From assembly GCA_017512365.1 (NCBI GenBank), contig JAFWGQ010000014.1, forward strand, positions 186,001 to 250,000: DNA of 64,000 bases. Direction: 5' to 3'. The notes below the pieces were generated by a model. That model had not been told where the DNA came from, did no database searches, and worked only from the letters and a program-made list of their open reading frames with translations. Origin of the DNA: Mogibacterium sp. GTDB taxonomy: Bacteria > Bacillota > Clostridia > Peptostreptococcales > Anaerovoracaceae. How positions within the stretch are numbered: position 1 is the stretch's first letter; each line of letters begins with the position of its first letter. Below are positions 8,828-17,628 of this stretch, piece after piece. A program made the translations under genes and the position numbers.

Positions 8828-10566
8828 TATGCTGTCCTCATCTGGAGTTCGAGCTGATCCGCGAGCTTCATCGCCCACGTCTCAGGATCTTCTGCTCCGT
8901 TTACTGTGAAGTAGTTGTTTATCACTGCGCCGCTGCCTGTGGCTTCTTTGATATCATCCATGAGCGCCGCACGTCCGTAAAGCATCTCGTCATTGTGGCC
9001 ATCGCCAGCTCCGAAGATCGCCCTTTCTTTGAACAGATACGGCTGGTCCTCAGCTTTTCTGTACCAGCTTACCGAAAAGTGCGGAAGTGAACCTTTGCCG
9101 CCAATTCCATACGGTGCGGATCCTCCCGAGACAGAGATGTGCGGCAGCTGAAGGTTGGTGAATATCTTTCCTATCGACAAAGGGAAATATCCTTTTATAG
9201 TATCTATGACCTTTTTGACCGTTGCCTTTGCGCTCTCGATAGGTTTTGTGATCGCGCTCTTGACCCTGTTGAATGTGCTCGTAACTGAAGAAACTACAGA
9301 TGATATGGTCCGAATCGTTGATGCGATCACTTTTATATGGGTCTTGACTATCGTCGAGATCACCGGCCACACCGCACCGATTACAGTCTTGACTGCATTG
9401 AATGTAGTCGAGACTATTGTCTTTATATCTTCCCAGGTTTGACTCTGAGTGAATTGCTGTACCGCATCTGTTGCTTTCTGCACAGCTGGCAATATGACAG
9501 TATCAAGTGCAGTGGATATACCATCCGCTACAGGTTCGAATAGGTCTGCCCCTGCAAGCTTCACGTTCTGCCATGCAAGGCTCATTTTTTCGGATCCGGT
9601 CAGCGTGTCCTGATATACCTGATCAAGTGTGCCGTTTCCTGACGATATCGCTGCATACATTTCGCCAAAGGATAGCTGTCCCTTTTGAGCGGCGTCGTAC
9701 ATTGCCATGCCCGACCGTGCTCCGAACAGATCTATCGCATCTGCGCCTGTAACGGTACCGTCCTGAACGCCCTGAACGAATTCGGCAAAGCCTTCATTTG
9801 CGTCTTTGCCTTCTTTCGCCCATTCAGCGACTCCTTTCTTCATTCCGGCAAGGACCGCCGATGTATTGGCGCCACTTCTCTCGAACTGAGCGAGAATCGC
9901 AATTGCTTCATCAGTCGAGAATCCGAGCTGAGTGAAGCTGGCAGCGTTCGCTGTTACGGACTGCGCCAGTGCGCCAACATCAATGCCTGCCGCCTGGCCT
10001 GCTGCAGTAAGCTTATCGAGTGTTGCGGCATAGTCTTCTGCAGGTATGCCCGCGTTGTTCATCATGCGGGTCACGTCCTGTACAGCCTGTGTCGCGTCCT
10101 GCCCGGTGACCTTGGCATATTTCATTGCCGATTCAGAGGCACTCTCCAGAGCCTCTCCGTTGATCCCCAGCCTTGTGTTCAGCTCTCCGACTGCGGAACC
10201 TATGTCTCCGAAGTCTCCGATCACGCTTTGCGCAACATTCTTGTAGACGCCTTCAAGTTCCTTTGCGGCTTCTCCTGTCGCTCCGGTGGCCTTTATAACA
10301 TTGTTAGTGCCTTCCTGCACTTCCTCGTATGCTTTGTAGCCCGCCTTGCCGATGCCGATAACAGCCGCTGTTACTGCGGCCGGTACTACGAACTTGGACA
10401 GGACGCCGCTGAGACCGGCAGTGAAGTTCTTGCCCGCCAGGGCGCCGGCCTTGTCTGCGCCGCTTCCCATAGAAGTGGCCAGCTGATTAATTGTATTTGT
10501 CGCTGTTCCGTCTGTTTTCGGTATTATGGTGACATACGCTCGTGCGACTTCTATTCCGTCTGCCAT
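8827..10566 (-). CDS. Tail tape measure protein (TP901 type)
   Basis: Encodes 579 residues. The core at about 130-330 has the phage-related TP901 tape measure pattern ([48 protein letters not shown]). A hydrophobic segment lies at about 55-75 and a helical stretch at 330-450. The C-terminus ([17 protein letters not shown]) is the usual end of this family. In siphophages the protein sets tail length; 579 residues is short, suggesting a short non-contractile tail (inference). It follows the tail chaperone genes and precedes the tail tip, the canonical order. Confidence 0.85.
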   Translation of the reverse strand: MADGIEVARAYVTIIPKTDGTATNTINQLATSMGSGADKAGALAGKNFTAGLSGVLSKFVVPAAVTAAVIGIGKAGYKAYEEVQEGTNNVIKATGATGEAAKELEGVYKNVAQSVIGDFGDIGSAVGELNTRLGINGEALESASESAMKYAKVTGQDATQAVQDVTRMMNNAGIPAEDYAATLDKLTAAGQAAGIDVGALAQSVTANAASFTQLGFSTDEAIAILAQFERSGANTSAVLAGMKKGVAEWAKEGKDANEGFAEFVQGVQDGTVTGADAIDLFGARSGMAMYDAAQKGQLSFGEMYAAISSGNGTLDQVYQDTLTGSEKMSLAWQNVKLAGADLFEPVADGISTALDTVILPAVQKATDAVQQFTQSQTWEDIKTIVSTTFNAVKTVIGAVWPVISTIVKTHIKVIASTIRTISSVVSSVTSTFNRVKSAITKPIESAKATVKKVIDTIKGYFPLSIGKIFTNLQLPHISVSGGSAPYGIGGKGSLPHFSVSWYRKAEDQPYLFKERAIFGAGDGHNDEMLYGRAALMDDIKEATGSGAVINNYFTVNGAEDPETWAMKLADQLELQMRTA

Positions 10567-10570
10567 GTCT

Positions 10571-10936
10571 CTATCCTTTCTTGTTCCACCAATCCCAGAA
10601 CTCGCTTATAGGAATGGCATCTCTTCCGATGCCCTTCTTAGCCTGAGGGCGTGGATACGGTTTTATATTCCAGCCCTTCTTCGTGAAGTGAGCCCGAAGC
10701 AGGTCATATGCATCTGCAAGGATCGCGTTCGTTTTTGCCGTGCTGCACCAGGCGCCGAACTCGTCCTTTGGATTCATCGATTTTGTAAGTGCCGAATCTA
10801 TCGGCAGGTTTTCTATAAACGAAATGAGGGCAACCATTCCGGCTGCCCCCATGTTCATGTACTCTTCGAGGGTTCGCCCCGTCCGCGTCATTAGATCGTA
10901 TTCCAGTGCGCGTCCGTGGTTTTCAATGATACGCAC
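10571..10936 (-). CDS. Tail assembly chaperone, second frame (DUF5361-like)
   Basis: Encodes 121 residues from a GTG at 10934-10936. The same frame is open upstream and joins the preceding chaperone gene by a -1 shift in the run TGGGGGAATCC just before that gene's TAG. The sequence ([34 protein letters not shown]) resembles DUF5361, a family found directly before tape measure genes. Its place between the first chaperone and the tape measure is where gpT-type extensions lie in lambda-like phages. It may be made mainly as a fusion, or separately from the GTG. Confidence 0.65.
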   Translation of the reverse strand: MRIIENHGRALEYDLMTRTGRTLEEYMNMGAAGMVALISFIENLPIDSALTKSMNPKDEFGAWCSTAKTNAILADAYDLLRAHFTKKGWNIKPYPRPQAKKGIGRDAIPISEFWDWWNKKG

Positions 10937-10941
10937 GAGGC

Positions 10942-11235
10942 CTAGGATTCCCCCACTTCAGTTCCTTGCTGTGTCGACTCCTCCGCCCAGGCATTTATAA
11001 TGTCTCTGACATCTCCTGCCGTGAGTGTGGCGGCAGCTTCATCTCCGATATACTTACGTATAAAATCAAGCTGAACGTCGAACACCTCTCCTTCGCCTAT
11101 GGCCGGTGCTTTCTGCATCTCCTGCAGGATCACCGCCGGCGTGGACGCTGCGAGCGGTATGGTATAGACCTTTTTTGAATCTCCGAGCTTGAAGCTCATC
11201 AGTTCAGGCTTATCTGTTCCGAATTTACGCATCAT
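10942..11235 (-). CDS. Tail assembly chaperone, first frame (gpG-like)
   Basis: Encodes 97 residues, mostly helical and acidic (EVFDVQLDFIRKYIGDEAAATL). Size and position between the major tail protein and the tape measure match gpG-type tail chaperones, which bind the tape measure during tail assembly. The last codons read GAA GTG GGG GAA TCC TAG; the GGGGG run six bases before the stop is a plausible -1 slippage site leading into the 10571-10936 frame. Confidence 0.65.
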   Translation of the reverse strand: MMRKFGTDKPELMSFKLGDSKKVYTIPLAASTPAVILQEMQKAPAIGEGEVFDVQLDFIRKYIGDEAAATLTAGDVRDIINAWAEESTQQGTEVGES

Positions 11236-11259
11236 TTCACCTCTTCATTCTTTTTTCTC

Positions 11260-11862
11260 TTAGGATTCGCTGGATACAACTTCGCTATCATCCGTCAGGA
11301 TGTAGATACTCTGTCCATCCGAGTCAGGATAGCAGGCAAGTGTGACGTTCCAGCCGACAGCAGCGTTGGCCGCGAAAGTAACTTCTCCGACCTCCGTTAC
11401 CTGTCCGTTCGGTACCAGGATCAGGATCCTGGCATCGCCGTCCTTCATGAGGAATACCCACGACTGTGCTTCCGGCAGATGAGCACCAAGCTCGACCTTG
11501 ACCTGATTGCCGTGCGAGTCGGTAGCTGCATTCCCGGATACATGCTCGGCACCAAATGCGACACCGAGCGCGCCTTCATTCGTGGATATCATCGTCCAGC
11601 CAAGTGTGCCGTCGAACGATTCGAGGACCTTCCTTACGGTAGCTCCGCTCCAGTCCTTGATATCCGTCGTGCTCATTGAAGGTGTCAACGTAAGGCCGTC
11701 CTCCGATACGTATTCATTCCCCTGGAACGCGGAATCAAGTGTCACTCCGCTCAGAGAAATATCCGACAGGCTCGGAAGAGTAGTTCCAAGCGGTGCGTGC
11801 TTGATCGCGCCTGTGGTTTTCTGATCAGGTGCGCCTACGCGCACGTCTCTTATTTTAGGCAT
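11260..11862 (-). CDS. Major tail protein
   Basis: Encodes 200 residues, beginning MPKIRDVRVGAPDQKTTGAI. It contains the LGTTLPSLSD start and the WSGATVRKVLESFDGT segment seen in tail tube proteins of siphophages of Gram-positive bacteria. The C-terminus carries an Ig-like beta pattern (GWNVTLACYPDSDG). Tube subunits stack into the tail shaft. It lies between the neck genes and the tail chaperones, as expected. The Asp/Ser C-terminus is typical. Confidence is moderate because assignment rests on position plus these short motifs. Confidence 0.75.
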   Translation of the reverse strand: MPKIRDVRVGAPDQKTTGAIKHAPLGTTLPSLSDISLSGVTLDSAFQGNEYVSEDGLTLTPSMSTTDIKDWSGATVRKVLESFDGTLGWTMISTNEGALGVAFGAEHVSGNAATDSHGNQVKVELGAHLPEAQSWVFLMKDGDARILILVPNGQVTEVGEVTFAANAAVGWNVTLACYPDSDGQSIYILTDDSEVVSSES

Positions 11863-11877
11863 AGTAAATGCTCCTTT

Positions 11878-12246
11878 CTACATCGTTCTAACTAGTATTT
11901 GCGCCTTTAATGTGGCTCTCGCAATGTTCGGGTGCCGCGGATCCGGATTGTTATAAGGCAGCGTAGTGATCCCTGACGCATAGCAGATATATCCGGCAAG
12001 TTCCCTGACCCATCCGCACAGCAATGAAGCCTGCTCCATCGCGTCTGCTGCATTATCTGCGTACACATCGAAGTCGACTTGATTAGTCTCTATGACCATA
12101 TCCGTTTCGTAGCCTCCGGTGCGCACCACATGAATATGCGGCAGATGGTTTCCCAGCGATGACGGGATAATATGCGCTGACGCACTGTACCCGTCCCGGA
12201 CCAGTTCTTCATATAGTGCTGTTTCTATATCTTTGCTGTACCTCAT
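11878..12246 (-). CDS. Tail terminator / neck protein
   Basis: Encodes 122 residues with an alpha-beta pattern (IETALYEELVRDGY, VDFDVYADNAADAMEQASLL) like tail terminator proteins (gpU/DUF3168-like), which cap the tube and join it to the head. It starts four bases inside the end of the 81-residue gene and precedes the major tail protein by 15 bases. Assignment is by position and length more than by motif. Confidence 0.55.
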   Translation of the reverse strand: MRYSKDIETALYEELVRDGYSASAHIIPSSLGNHLPHIHVVRTGGYETDMVIETNQVDFDVYADNAADAMEQASLLCGWVRELAGYICYASGITTLPYNNPDPRHPNIARATLKAQILVRTM

Positions 12247-12488
12247 GGATGCACCGCCTTCGTCAAAACCTTATCCGTTGCTTCCTGATATGCGCCGGAG
12301 TATTCGTCCGACGATACGAAGCCGCCTGCCGTGAATCTGTTGTTGGATCCCGGCATGTACCCGAAATGATCTCCGGCCTCGGCAGCTATCCTCTCGCCCG
12401 CAGCATCTACGACACTCTGCATCTCCGGTGAAGTGAATATCTGGATCCAGCCTTTACTGTTGTGTTCAACTGTGACTTTGGACGCCAT
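12243..12488 (-). CDS. Small neck protein (HK97 gp10-like position)
   Basis: Encodes 81 residues. It lies between the head-closure and tail-terminator genes, the place of HK97 gp10-like tail completion proteins, but is shorter than most. The central segment (DAAGERIAAEAGDHFGYMPGSNNRF) resembles the core of that family. No other domain is seen. Confidence 0.5.
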   Translation of the reverse strand: MASKVTVEHNSKGWIQIFTSPEMQSVVDAAGERIAAEAGDHFGYMPGSNNRFTAGGFVSSDEYSGAYQEATDKVLTKAVHP

Positions 12489-12489
12489 G

Positions 12490-12828
12490 TTATCCCTCCC
12501 ATCTGACGAGTGTGCAGCGTGTCGAGCTCACGCGCCCGGTCGGTGACTTAGTATGGAACACTTCACCATCGACCTCATATGTCGTGTCGTTCCATATCAC
12601 GCGATCACCCGGCTGGATGTCAGCGTCGTATCGCGCCCTCAGTGTTCTGCGGTCGCTTACCTGCGTAATCCTGCCTTCGAAGTCCCGTGACGTGGATTGC
12701 GCTGTGATCTGTACGTTGGAGAGCGTCGTTTTGCTTGCTTTTGGCCAGTCTCGATACTCTGCGCCATTCTTCACCTTTATCGGTGCCCTCAGCACTTCGA
12801 CCGAATCTTTCATAAAACTAAGCGGCAT
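12490..12828 (-). CDS. Head closure protein (SPP1 gp16-like)
   Basis: Encodes 112 residues: a beta-barrel-like sequence (SVEVLRAPIKVKNG, DIQPGDRVIWNDTTYEVDGEV) typical of head closure/stopper proteins that plug the connector after DNA packaging. It overlaps the end of the upstream connector gene by 11 bases. The phrase GDRVIWNDTTYEV is the most recognisable part. Assignment is moderately secure given the order connector, stopper, completion, terminator. Confidence 0.6.
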   Translation of the reverse strand: MPLSFMKDSVEVLRAPIKVKNGAEYRDWPKASKTTLSNVQITAQSTSRDFEGRITQVSDRRTLRARYDADIQPGDRVIWNDTTYEVDGEVFHTKSPTGRVSSTRCTLVRWEG

Positions 12829-13405
12829 GGCTGCTCACCACCTTATAGATCTCAAGCGCGTCCTTCTGCGCTGCAGTAAGTGCTGCTGCAATGCTCGACG
12901 CATTTGCGCTGTAGCTGATAGATACGCCGTCAGCGCTCTCGGACACTACACCCGCTGATACAGCAAGCACTCCCTCAGTGATAGCGCGTATTGCCTCGGC
13001 GAGATCCGGCACCGCATCAATGCTAAAGCCGGCAGTGTAAACCACTTCGATAGCGCTCCAAGCCGGTGACCAGTTACGGAACTGCGCCCTGCGGAGGAGT
13101 CCGTCAGCGCGCCATTCATACTGACCACTTGTCAGTTCTTCGCCGTCCTCAGTGACCGATGTTATCGAGGAGACATAGCATGCCGGAAGTCTCGTGATCT
13201 TTCCGCCGCCTATAGGATAGGCCGTGCACTGCAATGATGGACATATATGCCATCCGCAGAAATTGCGAACTGCCTGAGAAGCCGCTTTCAGCGCAGCTTC
13301 GAGACGTCCATTGCCAGCATAGGCGTTACCCGTCATAGTATTGAATTCCGAAACACTCAGCAACGGTTCAAGAGTCGTTACGTCATACCCCCATGCTGTT
13401 CTCAT
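12818..13405 (-). CDS. Head-tail connector (gp6-like adaptor)
   Basis: Encodes 195 residues. The N-terminal helical part (LEAALKAASQAVRNFCGWHICP) is characteristic of gp6/gp15-type adaptor proteins that sit under the portal ring. It is followed by a beta stretch (RLPACYVSSITSVTEDGEEL) and a helical tail. It is the first neck gene after the capsid and the Lys-rich small gene, in the canonical order. Confidence 0.7.
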   Translation of the reverse strand: MRTAWGYDVTTLEPLLSVSEFNTMTGNAYAGNGRLEAALKAASQAVRNFCGWHICPSLQCTAYPIGGGKITRLPACYVSSITSVTEDGEELTSGQYEWRADGLLRRAQFRNWSPAWSAIEVVYTAGFSIDAVPDLAEAIRAITEGVLAVSAGVVSESADGVSISYSANASSIAAALTAAQKDALEIYKVVSSHAA

Positions 13406-13408
13406 AGC

Positions 13409-13621
13409 CTACTCTCCCTTCGACTTGCTGGTTGCTGCAGCGCGTTTTTTGTTCTTCGGCGCTTCTTTTTTCTTGTTCTTAGGTTCAGCTTTCGCCTTGA
13501 CCTCCGGAACGCTTACCGGAGCCTTTGCCGGAGCCTCGACAGGGACTGCTCCCGGATACTTATCGAGGTCCTCATCTGCGATCTTATAGGTGAAGCCGCG
13601 CCATCTGTATTTTTTTAACAT
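13409..13621 (-). CDS. Lys/Ala/Pro-rich small phage protein
   Basis: Encodes 70 residues. The N-terminal part (MLKKYRWRGFTYKIADEDL) could fold; the rest is a basic disordered tail with runs such as KAEPKNKKKEAPKNKKRAA. A small Rho/HeH-like or basic protein often lies between the capsid and the first connector gene in related phages. Role unknown, perhaps binding DNA or the capsid interior. Confidence 0.6.
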   Translation of the reverse strand: MLKKYRWRGFTYKIADEDLDKYPGAVPVEAPAKAPVSVPEVKAKAEPKNKKKEAPKNKKRAAATSKSKGE

Positions 13622-13681
13622 GATCGTTCCTCCAAATAAGGCGGGCAGAAATAGTTCCGCCCGCCCTCTTCATTGTGCTTA

Positions 13682-14842
13682 TCAGGAATCAGACTCGGAC
13701 GAGGTGATCTCTACGAACGCAGCCGGTCTTCTGACGGCCAGCTCGAGCCTCTCCTCGATGAGGATCGTGATGAGGTTCTTGATGAAGTCGTCCTCGTTCA
13801 TGTTCGCGATATTGACAGTGACACCGGAGTTCTTCTTGACGATCGAAGCGCCCATCTTGAACGCACCTACGAGGCATGTGCCTGCAGATACTGCGCTGGT
13901 GACTACCGTGCGGAGTCCCCACAGCGACGGCTGCTCCGCGATCGGAGTATTGCCGTATGCGCCGTAGAAGTAACCACCGCCGTAATACTGGCTGTTGTTG
14001 TCCTTAGCCAGTCTCAGCGCCTGGTAGTCGGTCGGGTTGATCACGATGGCGTCAGCAGCGAATCCGCTGTTGTTCTGTACGCTCATCATCGCCTTGAAGA
14101 TTCCATCGGCAGTGAGCTCATCGCTTGTACCGATACCGCTTGTGCCGCACAGAGCGTCAACGAGATAGTTCTCGACTGTCAGCTCATGCAGGAACATGCC
14201 TCTGCCGTTGATGGCATCAGCGAGCCACGGAGCATCCTCTACGAGCTCCGAAGTCTCCTTCATGTACGAAGCGATTTTCTTGAGTGCCTTTGTGACCGCT
14301 GTAGGATCTCCGAAGCTTACCATTGGCTTCTTCGCGCCTTCGTTGGTCACTGCAGGAGCACCCTCTACTGTCGCAGACTCTACGAAGTAGGTCAGGGCGT
14401 TGCCGCTGATCCTCTCCGTGCTGAACAGGTCAGCGATCAGAAGAGGTCTTCTGTAGCCCTCTACGATCCTTGTGTCGACGTCTGTAAGCGCCGGCTGGAT
14501 GCTCGACGGAAGGTCCATGACAGCAGCAGCTTTGAAGTCTACAGCCGAAACACTGAACTTCTTGCCTGCTTCAACTCCTGCCTCCTTGACCTTTGCAGCC
14601 GCATACTCGCCGATAGTTTTGTACTTCGGCTCGTCGGCGCCCTTTTCATCCGGAACGTCCTTTGTGCCGAGCGAATTCATCAGCCTCTCAGCATCCTCCG
14701 CCGCCTTTATCTTTGCCTGGAGCGATTCGACCTCTTTTACCGCTTCGGCGAGGTCGTCTGCGCCCTTTTCACCGCTCTCTACCGCGGCTTTTACATTTGC
14801 CATGTTCTCCATAGCCTTTTTCAGAAGTTCTCTAAGGTTCAT
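13682..14842 (-). CDS. Major capsid protein (HK97 fold)
   Basis: Encodes 386 residues. Residues 1 to about 100 are a helical, charged delta/scaffold-like region (LRELLKKAMENMANVKA, AKIKAAEDAERLMNSL). The rest shows HK97 capsid motifs such as RRPLLIADLFSTERISGNAL, PMVSFGDPTAVTKALKKIA and YQALRLAKDNNSQYYGGGYF. It begins ATGA-overlapping the protease gene. The delta region is probably removed by that protease during maturation (known for the family, inferred here). Confidence 0.9.
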   Translation of the reverse strand: MNLRELLKKAMENMANVKAAVESGEKGADDLAEAVKEVESLQAKIKAAEDAERLMNSLGTKDVPDEKGADEPKYKTIGEYAAAKVKEAGVEAGKKFSVSAVDFKAAAVMDLPSSIQPALTDVDTRIVEGYRRPLLIADLFSTERISGNALTYFVESATVEGAPAVTNEGAKKPMVSFGDPTAVTKALKKIASYMKETSELVEDAPWLADAINGRGMFLHELTVENYLVDALCGTSGIGTSDELTADGIFKAMMSVQNNSGFAADAIVINPTDYQALRLAKDNNSQYYGGGYFYGAYGNTPIAEQPSLWGLRTVVTSAVSAGTCLVGAFKMGASIVKKNSGVTVNIANMNEDDFIKNLITILIEERLELAVRRPAAFVEITSSESDS

Positions 14843-15540
14843 ATCGTTTCCCCTTTCTTGAGTATTGAGTTAGCTTTCTTTATCAAGTCATCGACTCGCT
14901 TCTGCTCCTCATCGTTGGCCGGGTCCGGCTCCTCCGATTTGGCTTTCTTCTCATCTTCAGACTCGTTATCATCAGCCAGAAGGCTGTTGATTATCGATTG
15001 TGCAGAGCCAAGCAGCTCCGTAACCTTGCGCAGCTCCTCTTCATCCGCTTTTGAGTTCCTGCGTCCCGATTTGACCTCGATGACGCTCGTATCCGGATTC
15101 GCCGGATACATCACGAGGCTGACTTCATGGATGTTCAGCTTGCGCAGTTCATTTGCCTTGCGGCCGTCTTCGAGAGTGATCTCGCCCGCTTCGAGGGTTT
15201 CATAAGCGAACGAGAACTTGCAGAGCCTGCCGTCCATAGCAAGCTCTCTGGCTCTCTGTGCTTCCGGTGTGTCATCGAAGCCCGCTTCGAACATGAGGCC
15301 GTGATCATCTTCTCCGAGGTCGAACACAGTGCCGATATAGGCTTTAAGATCGTAGCTGTCATGGTTCCACAGCAGCGGGATCACCTTGCCTTCTGCTTTC
15401 ATCCTCTCGAGGCATTCAATGAAGGCGCCCTTTGCTATGACATCGCCGTAGCTGTCGGGCTCTCTTGTGAATGTCGCCGCATAACCGCGAATGGTTCCGT
15501 TATTGGCCTTTAGTTCGACCGTTATGTTTTTCTTTTTCAT
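14839..15540 (-). CDS. HK97 family prohead protease
   Basis: Encodes 233 residues. The sequence KANNGTIRGYAATF at the start, the His in PLLWNHDSYDLKAYIG (about residue 55), and the later Ser in LCKFSFAYETLEA match the U35/HK97 protease fold with its His/Ser catalytic residues. The C-terminal 60 residues are acidic and likely a self-cleaved tail. It lies between portal and capsid, as usual, and its stop overlaps the capsid start. It would cleave the capsid delta domain during head maturation. Confidence 0.88.
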   Translation of the reverse strand: MKKKNITVELKANNGTIRGYAATFTREPDSYGDVIAKGAFIECLERMKAEGKVIPLLWNHDSYDLKAYIGTVFDLGEDDHGLMFEAGFDDTPEAQRARELAMDGRLCKFSFAYETLEAGEITLEDGRKANELRKLNIHEVSLVMYPANPDTSVIEVKSGRRNSKADEEELRKVTELLGSAQSIINSLLADDNESEDEKKAKSEEPDPANDEEQKRVDDLIKKANSILKKGETI

Positions 15541-15560
15541 GTCTGCTCCTTTTCACTGCA

Positions 15561-17612
15561 TTAATCCACGACTGTTATCTCGAGGACGCACTGGCAGTTC
15601 GCGACCTCTGAAACATCGAGATTGTCTATGTCGCCCGGCCACATCGCGCCATTAGAAAACGGTTCCTCGTAGAGAACCGTTTCGCCATTCATATGTGCAT
15701 GTGATGCCCTCGGATTCGAGGATGTGACCACCCATGTCTTATATACTTTCTTGCCTTCTCCGTTCTGTCTGCAGGCCTCCATGAGGCTCCAGGCAGACAG
15801 AGCTGTTGCGAACGCATTTCCTGCGCTTTCGCTCCGGTTTTCCTTCGCGTTTTCGAAAACGCCCTCCGGTGTCGCCTTAAGAGCATCGTCCTCTTCATCC
15901 TCTCCGAGAGCATCTTTCAACTCTTCGTATGTGGTTTGGTTGATCATCTCGGCGCGTCTTTGGCACATTTTTCTGACAAATGCTTCTGTTCGTTCAACAT
16001 CGTAGTCCCCGTCATCGAATAGAAACGCGATTGCCGTCTTTGCTGTCTTTGCACTTATAGGAAGCGCCTTGCTGTACAGATCTTCGGACAATTCGCGGTT
16101 CCAGCGTTCTTCATCCCACCACTCGGCTTTTGCTCCGATCTTCGGCAGGATGCTCTTGGCCTGACGTTTGAAAAAGTCCTTGTAAACATCTATTATGATC
16201 TTCGAATCCTCTTCATCAGGAGCCCCACTAGCTATCCGCTTTTTTGCTGGTTCTTCCGGCGCCTTCTCGTCTTCCTCCGTGTGTTCTTTTTCCGGATGAC
16301 CGCATGCTGCGCATTTCTCATCATGCTTCAGGCCCAGCATTTCACGGGCAAGCGTTATCCTTTCATCCAACGAGTTGTAACGCTCTACTGTAGGATCAGT
16401 GTCCCTCGGCGACGCAAGATCGCCTACCAGGACGTTCAAAGGCGTTATCAGATCATCGCCACCATCTATGGCCGGCAAGTCAAGCTTCGCTCTTGCTTCA
16501 TTCCTCGACAGGAACGGAGCTCCGACGGCGCTCGACAGTGTGGAGATCTTATCTTCAAAGGTCCCCTCGGTCTTGATCGTGATGTCATAGCCGACATAAT
16601 GATTGTCCGGTTCGCCGATTCTCGGAAGGATGATCATGTTTATCCTGTCAGTCGCCTGCATCAGCGTTGGTGCGAGGCAATCGTTATACAGCGCTCTTGC
16701 ATTGTCTTTCGCGCTTGCATATGTCTGCCCGCTTCCCGGCCATATCATTGCCGGATTGACATGGTAGACCGCTGCACAGTCTTCTCTTGACAGCTTCACA
16801 GATTCAGCCCACTGTGCGTCTCTCGAATTGAACTGAACGGTCTTGATTTCCATTCCGTCCTCAAGAATAGGCGTGCCGCCTGCATCAGTACCTTTGTCGC
16901 CGGCCCATGATGCCTGCCATGTGGTCTTGAACCGCTCAAATGCCGCATCACTCCATGCAGCAACATCCTTCGGCCTGGTGATATAAGAGTTGAATCTGCC
17001 GCCCTTGTGCCACATCTGACGCCTGAATTTGTTCGACTCTACCTGTTCGTGGAGAGAATCCTTCAGTGCGCTGATACGGCTGTACTGACGCATAGGATCC
17101 GTAGGATCATACCCGTGAAACAGGACGAACTTGTCTGCCGAGATCTCAATTGGAGCGTTTCCAGGAACACCAATGATAATCGAGTCCGGAGCAAACGGCG
17201 AAGTCCCCTTGTACTGACGGATCCATTCACCCGGTATCGGTCTGAGTTCCCAGCCGCTGTTCGTCGTCTTGCTTGGGATCAGCAGCGTCAAAAACCGCTC
17301 ATACAGCAGAAGGTCCGAATACATCCAGCGTTTGAACTCATACGCTGTCATATCAGGGTTTGGATTTGCCAATAAAAGAGCCGCGGGACTGTCAAGTACC
17401 CTCGGCCTGTCAGTATCACTTGCGCGCTCATATACTTTGATCGGTACCTGAGCCGCATTATCAGCAAGAAAGCTCACTACCGCTCTGAGATTTGGCTGTG
17501 TCCGGTACAGCTGAGCTGCATCCATGTTGGCTACAGATATTCCCGTCTCGCCGCCGTATATGTATGTGACTAGCGGCCTGCGCAGACTCCGCAGACCTTC
17601 GAATAGTGTCAT
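15561..17612 (-). CDS. Portal protein fused to MuF-like head protein
   Basis: Encodes 683 residues. Residues 1 to about 390 are an HK97-type portal (QPNLRAVVSFLADNAAQVP, LLLYERFLTLL, GSGQTYASAKDNARALYNDCL, FLSRNEARAKLDLPAIDGGD). A Cys-containing acidic linker with CAACGHPEKEH follows (about 425-435). The last 220 residues resemble Mu F-type minor head proteins, ending KTWVVTSSNPRASHAHMNGE and ANCQCVLEIT. Portal and minor head protein are usually separate adjacent genes; here one uninterrupted frame encodes both. The start has AGGAGG-like GGAGGGTACAC just upstream. Confidence 0.85.
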   Translation of the reverse strand: MTLFEGLRSLRRPLVTYIYGGETGISVANMDAAQLYRTQPNLRAVVSFLADNAAQVPIKVYERASDTDRPRVLDSPAALLLANPNPDMTAYEFKRWMYSDLLLYERFLTLLIPSKTTNSGWELRPIPGEWIRQYKGTSPFAPDSIIIGVPGNAPIEISADKFVLFHGYDPTDPMRQYSRISALKDSLHEQVESNKFRRQMWHKGGRFNSYITRPKDVAAWSDAAFERFKTTWQASWAGDKGTDAGGTPILEDGMEIKTVQFNSRDAQWAESVKLSREDCAAVYHVNPAMIWPGSGQTYASAKDNARALYNDCLAPTLMQATDRINMIILPRIGEPDNHYVGYDITIKTEGTFEDKISTLSSAVGAPFLSRNEARAKLDLPAIDGGDDLITPLNVLVGDLASPRDTDPTVERYNSLDERITLAREMLGLKHDEKCAACGHPEKEHTEEDEKAPEEPAKKRIASGAPDEEDSKIIIDVYKDFFKRQAKSILPKIGAKAEWWDEERWNRELSEDLYSKALPISAKTAKTAIAFLFDDGDYDVERTEAFVRKMCQRRAEMINQTTYEELKDALGEDEEDDALKATPEGVFENAKENRSESAGNAFATALSAWSLMEACRQNGEGKKVYKTWVVTSSNPRASHAHMNGETVLYEEPFSNGAMWPGDIDNLDVSEVANCQCVLEITVVD

Positions 17613-17628
17613 GTGTACCCTCCATCTC

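Noticed and set aside
13673..15205. 510-codon plus-strand frame
   Set aside because: Antisense to the capsid and protease genes; low-complexity, no family features.
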